64,000 nt of DNA from Vigna angularis (GCF_016808095.1 NC_068973.1:18891501-18955500); one strand, 5' to 3'; shown: positions 1 through 10,859, counted from the stretch's first letter. Program-made: numbers and translations. Notes: a model not told the origin generated them from the letters alone.

Positions 1-11
1 AATTTTGAAAA

Positions 12-341
12 ATGAAATTTGAAACAAAAGTATTTGATTTTAATGAAAATAAGAATCTTGTTGAATGTTTATCCTGTAAAAGTCATATGTTTGATATTGA
101 CATACTTGAAAACTTACTTGCAAATGAAACTACAGCTATCTCACATGTTCAAAATAATTTTGGAAAAAGTAACGTTAAAGACAAGAACATGCATCACCAT
201 AAGAAATCTAAAGTTAAGAGAACTCGTAGAGTTTGGATTGAAAAAGGGACTTTTGTGAAAAATAAGGTGCATGATGGTTGTTGTTTTTATTACATGAAGC
301 ATGGTCATACATCCAAAGTGCTTAATGTTGCATTTGTTTAA
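12..341 (+). pseudogene. gag C-terminal fragment, element A
   Basis: This 109-residue open stretch is rich in Lys, His and Asn. It matches the gag C-terminus of elements B and C in layout: a basic linker, then a degenerate zinc-knuckle block (CFYYMKHGHTSK), where the B copy has CFYYNNIGHNVRSC. The ORF stops inside a 54-bp palindrome (313-366). After that, another frame resumes the expected family residues (GIPNGKY). The N-terminal gag is outside the window. Gag packages element RNA in the cytoplasmic particle, and this copy is broken. Confidence 0.7.
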
Positions 342-510
342 ACAAATGCAACATTAAACACTTTGGAATTCCAAATGGAAAATATGCATGAGTGAAAACT
401 GTAAAACGATGCTTGCTTGCATGAACTAACCCCAAGGACCCATAATGAGATTGGGGACCTAAATTCTTGTTTAACTTGTTTTATAGGAACCTACAAAGTC
501 AAAGAAGTCA

Positions 511-1089
511 TTGTGGTATCTTGATAGTGGTTGTTCAAGACACATGACTGATGACAAGAAAAGGTTCATCTCCTTTGAGAAGAAGAAGCAAGGATTTATG
601 ACATATGGGGATAACAACAAAGGAAGAATTATTGGAATAGGAGACATTGGAGGAGGAAACACGTTGACCATAAAAGACATATTTTATGTTGAAGGTCTCA
701 AACACAACCTCCTAAGCATAAGTCAGTTATGCGACAAAGGTCTCAAGGTAACATTTGAAAGTGATAAATGTATTGTTTATTTTAAGAATTCTTTAGATGT
801 TGTTGTGCAAGGTGTTAGGCATAATAATATTTATTTTATTGATATTGAAAGTGCATCTAGTCATAGTATAACATGTTTAGTCGCTAAAGAGGAAAATCCT
901 TGGTTATGGCATAAAACAGCTGCACACATTCATATGCAACGTCTAAATAAATTGATTTCAAAAGATCTTGTAATTGGATTGCCTAAGTTAAAGTTTGAAA
1001 AAGATAAATTATGTTCTGCATGTCAAAAGGGAACACAAACAAAATCTTCTTTTTCATCCAAATGCATGATCTCTACATTAAAACCTTAG
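511..1089 (+). pseudogene. copia protease and GAG-pre-integrase region, element A
   Basis: The aspartic protease motif LDSGCSRHMT lies at residues 4-13, with the usual Asp-Ser-Gly active site. The family block EGLKHNLLSISQLCD follows around residues 80-95. A GAG-pre-integrase (HHCC-like) segment comes next, with LWHKTAAH and CSACQKG near residues 132-175. The open frame probably extends upstream of this ATG to about 487, since pol is translated as a polyprotein and an internal Met is not a true start. The frame is lost near 1085, just before the integrase core, so the polyprotein is interrupted here. Confidence 0.8.
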
Positions 1090-1721
1090 AACTTTTGCAT
1101 ATCGACTTGGTTGGTCCATCTAGAATTAAAAGTTTTGGTGGGAACTATTATGCACTTGTAATTGTTGATGACTATACTATATTTACTTGGACCCTTTTTT
1201 TAACTTTGAAAAGTGAAGCTTTTAAAGCATTCAAAACTTTTGCAAAACGTGTTCAAAATGAAAAGGATTTGAAAATCAAAACTTTGAGAAGTGATCACGG
1301 TGGTGAGTTTCAAAATGAATCCTTTGAAAAATTTTGTGACAAGTATGGAATTACTCATAATTTTTCTGCTCCTAGAACTCCTCAACATAATGGGGTTTTT
1401 GAATGGAAAAATAGGTCATTAGAAGAATTGGCTAGAACTCTTTTAAATGAATCTGATGTACCTAAATATTTTTGGGCTGATGCAGTTAGTACTGCTTGTT
1501 ATGTGATGAACATGATGCTTATTAGACTCATTCTTAAGTTAACTCCCTATGAATTGTTTAAAGGTAGAAAACCGAATGTGTCTCATTTAAGAATCTTTGG
1601 ATGCAAATGCTTTGTATTGAATAACGGTAAAGATAATCTAGGAAAATTTGATGCTAAATCTGATGAAGCTATTTTCTTAGGATATTCATTAACTAGCAAA
1701 GCATACAAAGTATTTATTTAA
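1074..1721 (+). pseudogene. copia integrase core, element A
   Basis: An rve-type integrase core with the three acidic residues visible: Asp in LLHIDLVGP, Asp in LRSDHGGEF, and Glu in GVFEWKN. Most relatives, including the copy at 46490-47818, read VVERKNR at the last site, so flanking residues have drifted. The C-terminal copia block (YELFKGRKPNVSHLRIFGC, then AIFLGYS) is well kept. Integrase inserts the cDNA into the host chromosome. The frame is shifted relative to both the protease segment and the next pol segment, so it is non-functional. Confidence 0.85.
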
Positions 1722-1734
1722 TAGAAGAACTTTA

Positions 1735-2881
1735 ATAATTGAGGAGTCAATACATGTTGTCTTTGGTGAAATTCTAGACCTTGAGGAAAACGCTCTTGAG
1801 TCGAACAAACCTATTGCAGGAGATGAGGATTACTTAAGGGAAGCTCTTGAAGAGATGTACTTAAATGAAAATATTCATAGACAAACTCAAAATCAAGAAG
1901 TGGATCCTAGGAGCTATAAAAAACCACGTGGCCTCTCCCTGGACAACATCATTGGAGACATTTCAAAAAGGGTAACTACTAGACGTAATTTAAATAATTT
2001 TTGTCTAACAGTAGCTTTTGTGTCTCAAATAGAACCCAAGAACATAAAAGAAGCTCTTCAAGATGATAAGTGGTGCATTCTTATGCAAGAAGAGCTAAAC
2101 CAATTTGTAAGGAATGGCGTTTAGGAACTTATTCCTAGAAAAGAAGACTATCAAGTCATTGCCACAATGGGTGTTCATAAATAAGCTTGATGAACATGGA
2201 AATATTACAAAGAACAAAGCAAGGCTAGTTGCAAAGGGCTATTGTCAAGAAGAAGGTATAGATTATGATGAGACCTACGCCTCGGTAGCCAGGTTAGAAG
2301 CAATTAGACTTTTACTTTCTTATGCATGATTGATGAAATTTAAATTGTATCAAATGGATGTAACTTGTGCATTTTTGAATGGTTCTATAAAAGAGGAAGT
2401 ATATGTTAGTCAACCTCATGGATTTGAAGATTTTAAATTTCCTGATCATGTGTTTAAACTGAAAAAGGCATTCAATGGCCTTAAACAGGCACCTAGGTCT
2501 TGGTATGAAAGACTTAGTACTTTCTTGATTGAAAATGATTTTTCTAGAGGAAAGGTTGATTCAACCTTATTCATTAAGAAAGTAGCAAAACATATTTTAC
2601 TTGTTCAAGTGTATGCGGATGATATTATCTTTGGATCTACTGATGATTCATTATGTGAGGGTTTTGCAAATATAATGCAAGGTGAGTTTGGGATGTCTAT
2701 GATGGGTGAACTGAATTTCTTTTTAGGACTACAAATAAAGCAAATGGAAGGGGGAACCTTTGTGTCCCAAACCAAATACTGTAGAGAAGTACTTAAGAAA
2801 TTTGGAATGGATACTTGTAAAGAAGCCAACACTCCTATAGCGACTTCTTGTTACTTAGATAAGGATGAATCTGGAGAATAA
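1735..2881 (+). pseudogene. copia linker and reverse transcriptase, element A
   Basis: The integrase-RT linker is followed by a copia RT (RVT_2) spread over three open pieces, 1855-2124, 2114-2329 and 2330-2881. Recognisable blocks are [20 protein letters not shown], then [25 protein letters not shown] and the catalytic YADDI motif near 2615. A TGA at 2328-2330 interrupts the RT. A frame change occurs at the end of the linker, and a stop at 2879-2881 comes before the RNase H. RT makes the element cDNA. This copy is inactive by inspection. Confidence 0.85.
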
Positions 2882-2936
2882 GTTAATCAAACTTTGTTTA
2901 GAGGGATGATAGGATCTTTGTTGTATCTTACTGCTA

Positions 2937-3554
2937 GTGGACCAGATATTATGCAAAGTGTGTGTATGTGCTAGGTACCAAGCAAATCCTAAGGAATCTC
3001 ATTTAACTGTTGTTAAGAGAATCTTGAAATACCTTAAAGGAACTATCTCTTTTGGACTTTGGTATACTTCTGATGCATTGCCTAGCTTAGTTGGTTATTC
3101 TGATGTAGATTATGAGGGCTGTAAAATAGATAGGAAAATTACTAGTGGTACTTGTCATTTTCTAGGCTGTTCTTTAGTGTCTTGGCACTCAAAGAAACAA
3201 GAATGTGTAGCCTTGTCTACCACTGAAGCTGAATATATAGCTGCAGGCAACTGTTGTGCCCAAATCTTGTGGATGAAACAACAATTGGAGGATTTTGATA
3301 TCTTCCTTGATCACATTGCTCTGAAATGCGACAACACTAGTGCTATAAACCTAACCAAGAACCCCATAATGCACTCTAGAACTAAGCATATAGAGATAAG
3401 ACATCACTTCTTAAGAGATCATATCCAAAAAGGTGACTACTCTATAGAGTATATTGATACTTTGAATCAATTAGCAGATATTTTCACAAAAGCCTTGCCT
3501 AAAGATAGATTCTATGAACTTAGAAGAGAGTTAGGAGTCATAGACATGTCTTAG
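2937..3554 (+). pseudogene. copia RNase H and end of pol, element A
   Basis: This is the longest undamaged pol piece, 205 residues, and ends at the normal copia pol terminus. The RNase H landmarks are GYSDVDYEGC, then STTEAEYIAA, LKCDNTSAI and the C-terminal stretch HIEIRHHFLRDH ... LADIFTKALPK. The first catalytic Asp sits in YSDVDY and the Glu in TEAEY. RNase H removes the RNA strand during reverse transcription. Upstream the frame is disturbed between 2880 and 2960. Confidence 0.85.
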
Positions 3555-3594
3555 ACTTGAGATTTCTGACTTTTTCACGCTTTTTGTACTCCCA

Positions 3595-3960
3595 GTGTAT
3601 TTAATCGATTATCCTAGGGATATAATCGGTTATTTCGAGCATCTGAGAAAGGGCTCGGTTCGCATTTAATCGATTATTTTGAGGCATAATCGATTATTCT
3701 AACTAGCTCTTCAAATCTGGGGTAGTCATGAACAGATAATCGATTATTACCATCAATAATCGATTGTCCTTGCATTTCTGGAAATTTTTTTTGAAGCGAT
3801 AATCGATTATCACTTACCATAATCGATTATCATGCATACAGTTTCAACAAAAGAGTCGTTACAACGTCTTAAAACAGCTATAATCGACCATAAACGGCTA
3901 GTTTTTCAATTCTTCCTATAAATAACCCCTTATAATCGATTACTAACCACTCCTTTGCAC
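3595..3960 (+). promoter_or_regulatory. TAATCGATTA palindrome cluster with TATA box ahead of env-like ORF
   Basis: Between the pol stop and the env-like ORF there are about ten copies of the palindrome TAATCGATTA or one-base variants, 20-50 bp apart. A TATA-box match TATAAATAA (3917-3925) follows, about 120 bp upstream of the env-like ATG. The same arrangement, a palindrome cluster then TATAAATAG, occurs in the LTR at 47820-48928. The block therefore looks like an LTR-type promoter placed internally. Promoter activity is my inference. Confidence 0.5.
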
Positions 3961-4045
3961 CCAAAACTCTGCTCAACCAAGATTTGCATCAAATTTCCTT
4001 TTTCCTATTATCCTTTTCAACATATCTCATTCTTCTCATCTTGTC

Positions 4046-5234
4046 ATGGCTTATTCAAGAAGATCTCGCCGCCGGGCTGCTGGAGGGTCCTCATCGAGAC
4101 CCCGTGCTCCTCGCCCTACATCCATTGAAGGCTGGATTTCTGATCAAGAAAAGCATGCAGATTTTGCCAACTTTTAGCAGGAACGTCGGCTCATGGCAGT
4201 TAAATTCATCAGGCTGGATTTCTACCGATTCTATGGATTTCAATTCCCTGATTTATTTGGAGCTCAAGGTATCACTCATCTAGTAGAACAAAAGGGATGT
4301 ATATATCCTGATCTCATCAAAGTGTTCTATTTCAATCTAAAATGCTGCGATGGAATTGTCACAACCAAGGTGAAGGGGGTCCCAATTATTTTGGATGACG
4401 ACATATGGACTAAAGTGGCACAACTCACCATTTGGGATGATGTTGTCAAAGTTCACCTTGGGGTCCCGGACTTCGGACTTCAATCGCTTGCTAGCCTCCC
4501 AATCATTTCTGCGACATCCTCAACAGGAAACAGATCGCCATCAACTGTTGGTGGGTGGCTTCAAGGTAGAAGAACTCTTAATTCAATATTTGAGAGTGTG
4601 GCTTTTGAGCCCCCGTACTACTAGTCATGCTCAATGTTTAAAGCATGATCTTCTTCTTCTTTATGGGATTTTAAATAATATCTATATCGATTGGCCTGCA
4701 CTCATCTATGATATTATGATAAAGGCCAAAAAGTATCATGCCTATCATCTTCCCTACGCTCTTCTCATCTCTAGGATTATTGAATATAAAGGAGTTCGTA
4801 TAGAAGGAGAGCTCACCCAAGCCATCCAAGCAATTGACACTGAAATTGGGGAGACAATGTTTCGTCAAATGGGTTTTTTCGCCCGTGGGCGCGTGATCAT
4901 TCACAAGGATGATGATCATCAGGATGATGAAGATGATGATATGGATGCCCATATGGCAGAACCAGTAGGAGCTGCTACTCCATCTAAAGTTGGACCTTCT
5001 ACCATGCCTTCATCCTCCTCTCTCTCAATGGAAGAGTACTTTGCAAATTTGTCCAAGCAATTGGAGGACATGAGTTTAGCTCATCAAGCACGTTTTGATG
5101 AACTCATTGAAATGCAGCAAACTCATGAGGAATATGTGATTAAGAAGTTTGATGAATTTGACACTCGTCTTGGCAACATTGAAAATCACCTCAATCTTCA
5201 TCCTCCGGAAAGACCACCTACTCCAGATTTCTAG
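4046..5234 (+). pseudogene. env-like / plant transposon-protein ORF, element A
   Basis: This is a post-pol ORF. The proposed start at 4046 opens with a very basic segment (SRRSRRR). It contains the conserved block SIEGWISD, then YRFYGFQFP, IYPDLIKVFY and a region shared with the minus-strand ORFs in elements B and C. The C-terminal half (4395-5234) has an acidic Asp-rich patch near 4905-4950 and a probable coiled coil (EEYFANLSKQLEDM onward). A TAG at 4175-4177 and a frameshift between about 4480 and 4560 break it. In SIRE1-type elements an ORF at this position is called env-like, but its function is unproven. The family resembles what is annotated in plants as a putative plant transposon protein domain. 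Confidence 0.65.
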
Positions 5235-5347
5235 ATTAGGCGGCTTGTTTTCTTATTTTCAATTTGTGTACTAATTTGGTTGTATTTCCTTTTGTTGTAT
5301 TGACATTTCCCCAAAATAAATAGAATCCTTCATGTTCTCATTTAGTG

Positions 5348-5537
5348 CATACATTATTCTTTTGAGGGGGAGAACATTTTGAGGGGGAGTATAGTTACAT
5401 TTTTCTTATGATAAAAAAGAGGGAGAAATACTTCTAGTGCAGTTACTGCTAACCTGTTTGTAAGTTTAAATTTTGTGCAGACATTCAACAATGCCTTTAA
5501 ACAGGGAATTTTTTATCATCATCAAAAAGGGGGAGAT
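5348..5537 (+). other. multiple polypurine tracts (mPPT), element A
   Basis: Four purine runs precede the 3' LTR: TTTTGAGGGGGAGAA near 5351, TTTTGAGGGGGAGTA near 5376, AAAAAAGAGGGAGAA near 5413, and AAAAAGGGGGAGAT directly against the LTR (5524-5537). The last is the expected primer for plus-strand synthesis. Clustered polypurine tracts are a recognised feature of Sireviruses. Confidence 0.75.
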
Positions 5538-6888
5538 TGTTATCAATGAGGAGCATTGGTGTTTTGAAGTTAATAATTTTGATTATCCTACAAAGTGAAG
5601 AATATTAAGACTCTTGCTGCATCAAGTTTAAAAGCATATATGCATAATGATCAGCAAAGAAAAAGAACAAGAGTAAGATTCAGACCGAACGGTAGATAAG
5701 CAAACGAAGATCGAACGGTCACTATCAGTCAACAACCGAACGTAGATGTCGACCGAACGGCTACAATCAGACGAAGGCCAAACATAGCTAAAGGCAGAAC
5801 ATTGTTCATGGTCGAACACAACTAACAGACTGAACGACATAAAATATTTGAAGGTTGCACGGTGTATAGTAGTTCACTGGCCGAACACAATTCAGACTGA
5901 ACGGAGTTGAACATGGGTGAAGCTCAGCTAAGAATCGAACGGTCACTAACACTGGTCGAACACAAGTTAAGGATCGAACGGTGTTGACCACAATTGAAGG
6001 CTGAACACTGTTAAAGGGCTGAATGGCGCATAGCAATTGAAGACCGAACGATGTCTAACACAAGCCGAACGAAATTGTGTCCAACTAACACTGTAGAAGA
6101 AAATGTTAAGAGTTGGAAAGTTTACAAGTAGTGAGCCGAGCGGTGAAGAGCATGACCGAGACCTAGCAATGAGCATCGAACACTGAAAAGCTGTAAGGAG
6201 ACAAGTCGAACGACAGAAGGCAATAAGGGCTCAAACTAAACAGTAGAAGGAGTTAAAGAACTGAAACCGATTGGTTTAAAATGTCAATACTCAAACTATT
6301 CCAAGTCTCGCAGATAATCAATTATCACTTACAATAATCGATTATCATTGGAAGTTGTAATGTGTCTTTTCAGTTTCAGACCAGTAGGCTATATAGACCT
6401 TTGCCAAATACTTTACAAAATAACTTTGTGTAACTGAGAATATAGTGCTATCTGAGGAAGTTCTCAAGTGCTAGTTCATTGCTATTGTCAAGTCTTGTGA
6501 ACAGGAGAAGCTCGCGCGTTGTGTTCCAAAGGTCGGAGCGGTTCTCTTCAAGTTGGCAGAGTTGTTTTCTTCTGGTTCGTTCCTCGAAGGAAGGTTGTTT
6601 TCTTACTGTTATTTTCAATCACTATATTGTAACTGTAAAATTGTTTTTAGTGAAAAGGTTAATCACTCTTCATAGTGATTAACGACTCGACGTAGAATCT
6701 TTTGATTCGAACAAGGATAAAAATATTTTGTGTGATTTTTCGACTCCCTGCACTCTTTATATTTACTGCTCATCAACTCTTTGATAAAATGTTTGAGAGA
6801 AAATTAAAAGAACATTTTTTTTAATTTGACCGAACACATTTTCTGTAATTTTTTATTCCGCTGCGCAAAATCGGTACCGGTTGTTCCA
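5538..6888 (+). repeat. 3' LTR of element A
   Basis: It starts TGTTATCA immediately after the polypurine tract and ends near TTGTTCCA, where the sequence switches to the internal region of element B. A TATA-like TATATAGA lies at 6390-6397. The U3 part, 5670-6240, is filled with degenerate CGAACGG / CGAACAC repeats. The right end is uncertain by a few bases because the other LTR is outside the window. ATAAT (6889-6893) would be the right target-site copy if the LTR ends at 6888. Confidence 0.65.
5670..6240 (+). repeat. degenerate CGAACGG repeat field in U3
   Basis: GACCGAACGG, ATCGAACGGT, TCGAACAC and close variants recur more than 20 times at irregular 15-35 bp spacing. Because the spacing is irregular, this is a dispersed motif cluster and not a simple minisatellite. 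It lies in the LTR upstream of the TATA box, so it may act as an enhancer array. No function is shown. Confidence 0.6.
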
Positions 6889-7452
6889 ATAATAGAGATA
6901 TAAGCAGAATAAACATTCACGGAATATAAAGCAAGGTTTAAAGATAACAGATATCCCAAAGTTTGGAATCTTCAAACCAATTTCGAAGCTTAATCGATTT
7001 GATCACAGTCATAATCGACTTCTTGTTGTAACACTTTGTTGATTTTCCAAATTCACACAGTCAGCAAGCAATGTTCCTGCAAAACCTTTCATGGTCTTTC
7101 CAGATCAAGCATTTTAGAATCGATACATTACAGGAATTATCACAGATGATGTATGAGTATGCAAAGATATGAATGTAACAGTAAAATTTAACACATTTGC
7201 ATACAATCATAGTGTAATCGATTTAAATGCTATCAGTTTTACTCAATCATAGATATAAATTTTCATACACAAATTGAGTTAAACATAAACTCTAATTTTA
7301 TTAAAATTTTAATCATAAATTACAATTAGATTGAAACAAAATAAAGATAGTATATAAAGCTAGTAATACAAAAGAAACATAGAAAACCAAACACATCAAC
7401 CAAAGACTCTAAATTGTAATCATAGGACTCTAAAACATGTAGTCCTATAACC
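6889..7452 (-). other. 3' internal noncoding region of element B
   Basis: No ORF of note. It is homologous by eye to 39760-40330 and 44690-45240. Shared strings include GAGATATAAG, TTTGGAATCTTCAAACC, ATGTTCCTGCAAAACCTTTC and CAGATCAAGCATTTTAG. The three copies show that this is the conserved untranslated stretch between the env-like stop and the polypurine tracts of the family. Confidence 0.65.
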
Positions 7453-8582
7453 CTATTCTGATACAGATATTTCCATAGGATCCTCTTCACTAGACTCATC
7501 ATTCTCATCAGTTGATTTCTCTAATGATGTGGAGCTTTCCACATAATTCTTAATAATTTCATCAATTTTCCCATTCATTCGCATAAGAGATTTCTTCAAC
7601 TTGACAACTCTCTTGAAGGTTTTGTCAATCTTATTCATCACAAAATTTTCAAATTCAGACTTAGGAGATACAAAGATTTGTTCCTGTCGGACTCAGATGC
7701 TTCATCTTTGTCTTTGGTTGGAGTTTGTACATCACTGAATATCCATCCCAAGATAGTTTTCTTCAAACCAATGATTGTTAGCGTTGCTTTTCCAATTTCA
7801 TTGGTTCTGTTACATGTGATCTTGATTTCACCAGTAAAATCAATTTGGCTGAGTGACAGGATTTTGCTGATAAACACACCACAAGGTAAATTACACAAGT
7901 TATTTATTCTGGTATCAATAATATGCTTCTTGAATACAGCTACTCAGTTGGTTTGTATTCCTAACACTATTGCATTTAGCAAATACAGATCTTCTGATGT
8001 CAACTTATCATAATGAAACCTTCTTAGTACCAAAAGCCAATCAATGATGTATGCAATTATATTCTCTTCTTTGTCTAACCACCTATGAAGAAATCCTTTT
8101 TCTTTCTTGTATTTTCTAGGATACCTCATGCAATCCTTGAACATTTTCCTTTTTGTGGTCAACCTGTTATGCAGCGAGTCAGGTAAGTGTGACAAGCATT
8201 CTTCAACCTTGAGTCCAACAACCTGTAGCCAAGTATCATTATTTATCATTATGTCTACTCGTTTTACATGTGAGCAGATATCACCGTTGACAACCTTGAG
8301 GTTATTATAAAACACATTAACTAGATTTGAATAACAGTCACCCTTCATCTGAACAAAGGTGGATAAACCTTGATGAGTAAGTTTTTCTGGAAATATGAAC
8401 CCTTCATTTCTAAAAAGGGACAACTCGATTGATTTGAGTGGGGCAATATCCTTGACATTTTTCCAACCCATGAACCTTTCTCTGGCAGTACTGTCACTGA
8501 TCCAACTAGAAGGACTTGCATTTCTTTCAACTGCTACTGCTTTTCCTCTACTTCCTCCTAAGTGATGAGATGAAGACCGCAT
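7453..8582 (-). pseudogene. env-like / plant transposon-protein ORF, element B
   Basis: It is homologous to the post-pol ORF of element A: SPSSWISDS here against SIEGWISDQ there, then FIFPEKLTHQGL, LVNVFYNNLKVVNGDI, and in the middle FLHRWLDKEENIIAYIIDWLL. The likely start is the Met at 8582, where the sequence begins to resemble the copy in element C. The open frame runs on upstream to 8786 into unrelated sequence. The C-terminus is Lys-rich and probably coiled coil, with an acidic tail ending EDPMEISVSE. Frameshifts near 7900-7950 and 7640 split the frame, so it is dead. Confidence 0.6.
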
Positions 8583-9058
8583 GTGATAATGAGCTCTTGG
8601 ACACTCTTCTTCAGTTCTAGGGTTATGAGGATTACACAGACATAACACACTAAATGCTAACACATTTTTACAAGTTTGATATGTATGAGGGCGCGAACAA
8701 ACCAAAAACTTACCCTTAAGCCCATTCAAATTTTTAAAATAAGAAAGCCCATAACATAGATTATTAATCGATTTCATTGAAGACATAGTCGACTTGTGTA
8801 TGATAGAGTGTTACTAAAAACAGAGAACCACATTCACATAGTATAATCGACTCAGTTCATAACACAATCGATTAATATTCGTGCAACTTTATTTTCACAC
8901 AATTCAGTCAATCAAACAGGCACACAACAAACATGCATATAACAGTCATTCATCCAAATATTTAAGATGCATGAAGAGAATTTTAACAATTACCACTTTT
9001 TGAATCTCAAGAGCTTATGAATCCTACTTTGTAGTTCGTTCTTGAGTTCTATACTGCT

Positions 9059-10807
9059 TCAGCTGCAGCTACTTTCCTGAAAAATAATTAAATTATTTTG
9101 ACGCTGGTACTCATTTGAACTTGGGTCTTGTCTTGTCAGTTGCAGGAGGCAGTTCCTTAGGAATTCATTTGAATTTTCCTTTAGGGACTCTAACCTTTCT
9201 GTAATAGCAGCTTCTAACATTGTGACCAATGTTGTTGTAGTAAAAACAGGCATTAGTAGTAGGCTTACTAAGATCAATAAACTTCTTTGAACTAAACCTC
9301 TTACTCTTTTCTTTGTAGCCAATACCTTGCCTATTAATTACTTTTCTAGAAGCTCTTAGCACAACATTTAAATTTTCTTTACCTAGTGTAAATTTTGCTA
9401 GTGTGCTAGTTAGGTAGTCAATTTTCTCAAGGTGTACTGGACATTTATCACATTCTTTTTCAACAATTTGTATTTCGGTATTAACTGTCTTTGCAGATTT
9501 TAAAGCATTTTCAAGTTCTTTTTCAAGCTTTTCATTATCCTTTACTGGATTATCGATTCTATATTCATAGTCTCTTCTCTCAAAAGATAATCGGTTTACC
9601 TTATACTAGAGTTGCATGGCTTCTGCATGAATCTCCTTAAATGCATCCCACAACATGTGGTACTTGACCTTTATTGGTTCATTCTCAAATTCACTATCAT
9701 TGTCATCATCAGAGTGTGCAGAGCCTGCCATGAAGCATCAAATTCAACACTACAACCATCATCACTTGAAGAGTCTCCATCAGTATTTTCCCAGGCTATG
9801 TATGCTTTCCTTTGCTTTCTGCTCTTTTCCTGAGGATACTTGGTGATTTCTTTCTGCTTGTTCTTCAAGTCTGGACAATCAGGCTTGATATGAACATCCT
9901 TTCCGCAATCATAACATTGTATAGCGTTCCTTCTTGAACTCTTCTTCCCTTCTCTTGAATAGCCTGCATTGTTAGTCGCTGAATTTTTATTCTTCATGAA
10001 TTTGTTAAATTTTCTCACCATCATATTCATGACTTCCTTTTATGATACTTCTACATATGATTCAACTTCAGGTTCAGCCTTCTTGTACGATTTCTTGCTT
10101 GTGGCTTTGAGAGCAATCAATTTCTTTTCTTCAATTTCTTCTTCCTTTCTCAACCTTCCGAGTTATAATTCATGCTCCCTAAGCTTGCCAAAAAGGGTTG
10201 CCATATTCATGATAGTTAAATCTTTAGATTCTGAAATAGCAATTACCTTTGGCTGCCAGCTTCTATTTAAACTCTTCAGAATTTTGATGTCAATCTATTC
10301 TTTCTCAAAAGATTTCCCGAGAGCCATTAGATGGTTGACAATGTGTGTAAACCTTTTCTGCACATCATAGATGGTCTTCCCGGCCTTCATCCTAAACAGC
10401 TCATATTCTTGGACAAGAGAGTTCTTTGTAGCACTTTTTATCTTGTTAGTACCCTCATGTGTCACTTCAAGAACTTCCCACATTTCTTTGGCAGTCTTGC
10501 ATTGGGAAATTCTGAAAAACTCATCCATAGTTAATGCATAAGCAATTTCATTCCTAACCTTAACATCATACTGCGTTCTACGGTTCTCATCTTGAGTCCA
10601 CTCTGAAAAGTTTTTCAAAATAGTTTTTCCATTCACAATTTGAGTAGGCTCATATGGACCGTTTAGAGTTGCAACCCTAACTCCTTTATCCATGGATTCA
10701 AGAAAAAATTGAATCCTTATTTTTCAAAAGGCATAGTTTTCTCCAGCAAATAGTGGTGGTCTATTTGTGGATGCACCTCCACCAAAGGTTTGAAAATTGA
10801 AAGCCAT
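9059..10807 (-). pseudogene. copia gag, element B
   Basis: The N-terminal start (CAT at 10805-10807 on the plus strand) and the block GGGASTNRPPLFAGENY match the gag start of element F at 52760. The capsid-like part follows at 10693-10295 (NEIAYALTMDEFF, CKTAKEMWEVLEVTHEGT). A CCHC zinc knuckle, CX2CX4HX4C (CYDCGKDVHIKPDC), lies at 9878-9919, followed by an acidic Ser/Asp stretch. A C-terminal piece (RQGIGYKEKS, then CFYYNNIGHNVRSC) matches element C. Several stops and frame changes, including one close to the N-terminus, make it a pseudogene. Confidence 0.8.
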
Positions 10808-10859
10808 TTGCCAAGATCAATCGATTAAACGGAAATAGTAATCGATTAGTTTTTCAAAT

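Larger units (their letters stand above)
1..6888 (+). mobile_element. Sirevirus-like Ty1/copia retrotransposon (element A), 5' truncated by window edge
   Basis: The domain order is gag end, protease, integrase, reverse transcriptase and RNase H, which is the Ty1/copia order. It is followed by an env-like ORF, several polypurine tracts and a 3' LTR. An extra ORF after pol and multiple polypurine tracts are known hallmarks of the Sirevirus (SIRE1-like) lineage. The coding part has many stops and frameshifts, so this copy cannot be autonomous. The right end abuts the 3' internal region of the minus-strand element B, so A probably inserted into B. Its 5' LTR and the other half of B should then lie left of this window. 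Confidence 0.85.

Noticed and set aside
3595..3960. CRISPR-like array (regular short repeats)
   Set aside because: The repeats are 10-bp palindromes with irregular 20-50 bp gaps in a plant retrotransposon, with no leader or cas genes.
5670..6240. Antisense open frames over the CGAACGG field (5806-6176)
   Set aside because: Open only because of the repeated motif; low-complexity translation.
9612..10370. Plus-strand open frames over the element B gag
   Set aside because: They are antisense to gag, whose zinc knuckle and capsid blocks are on the minus strand.
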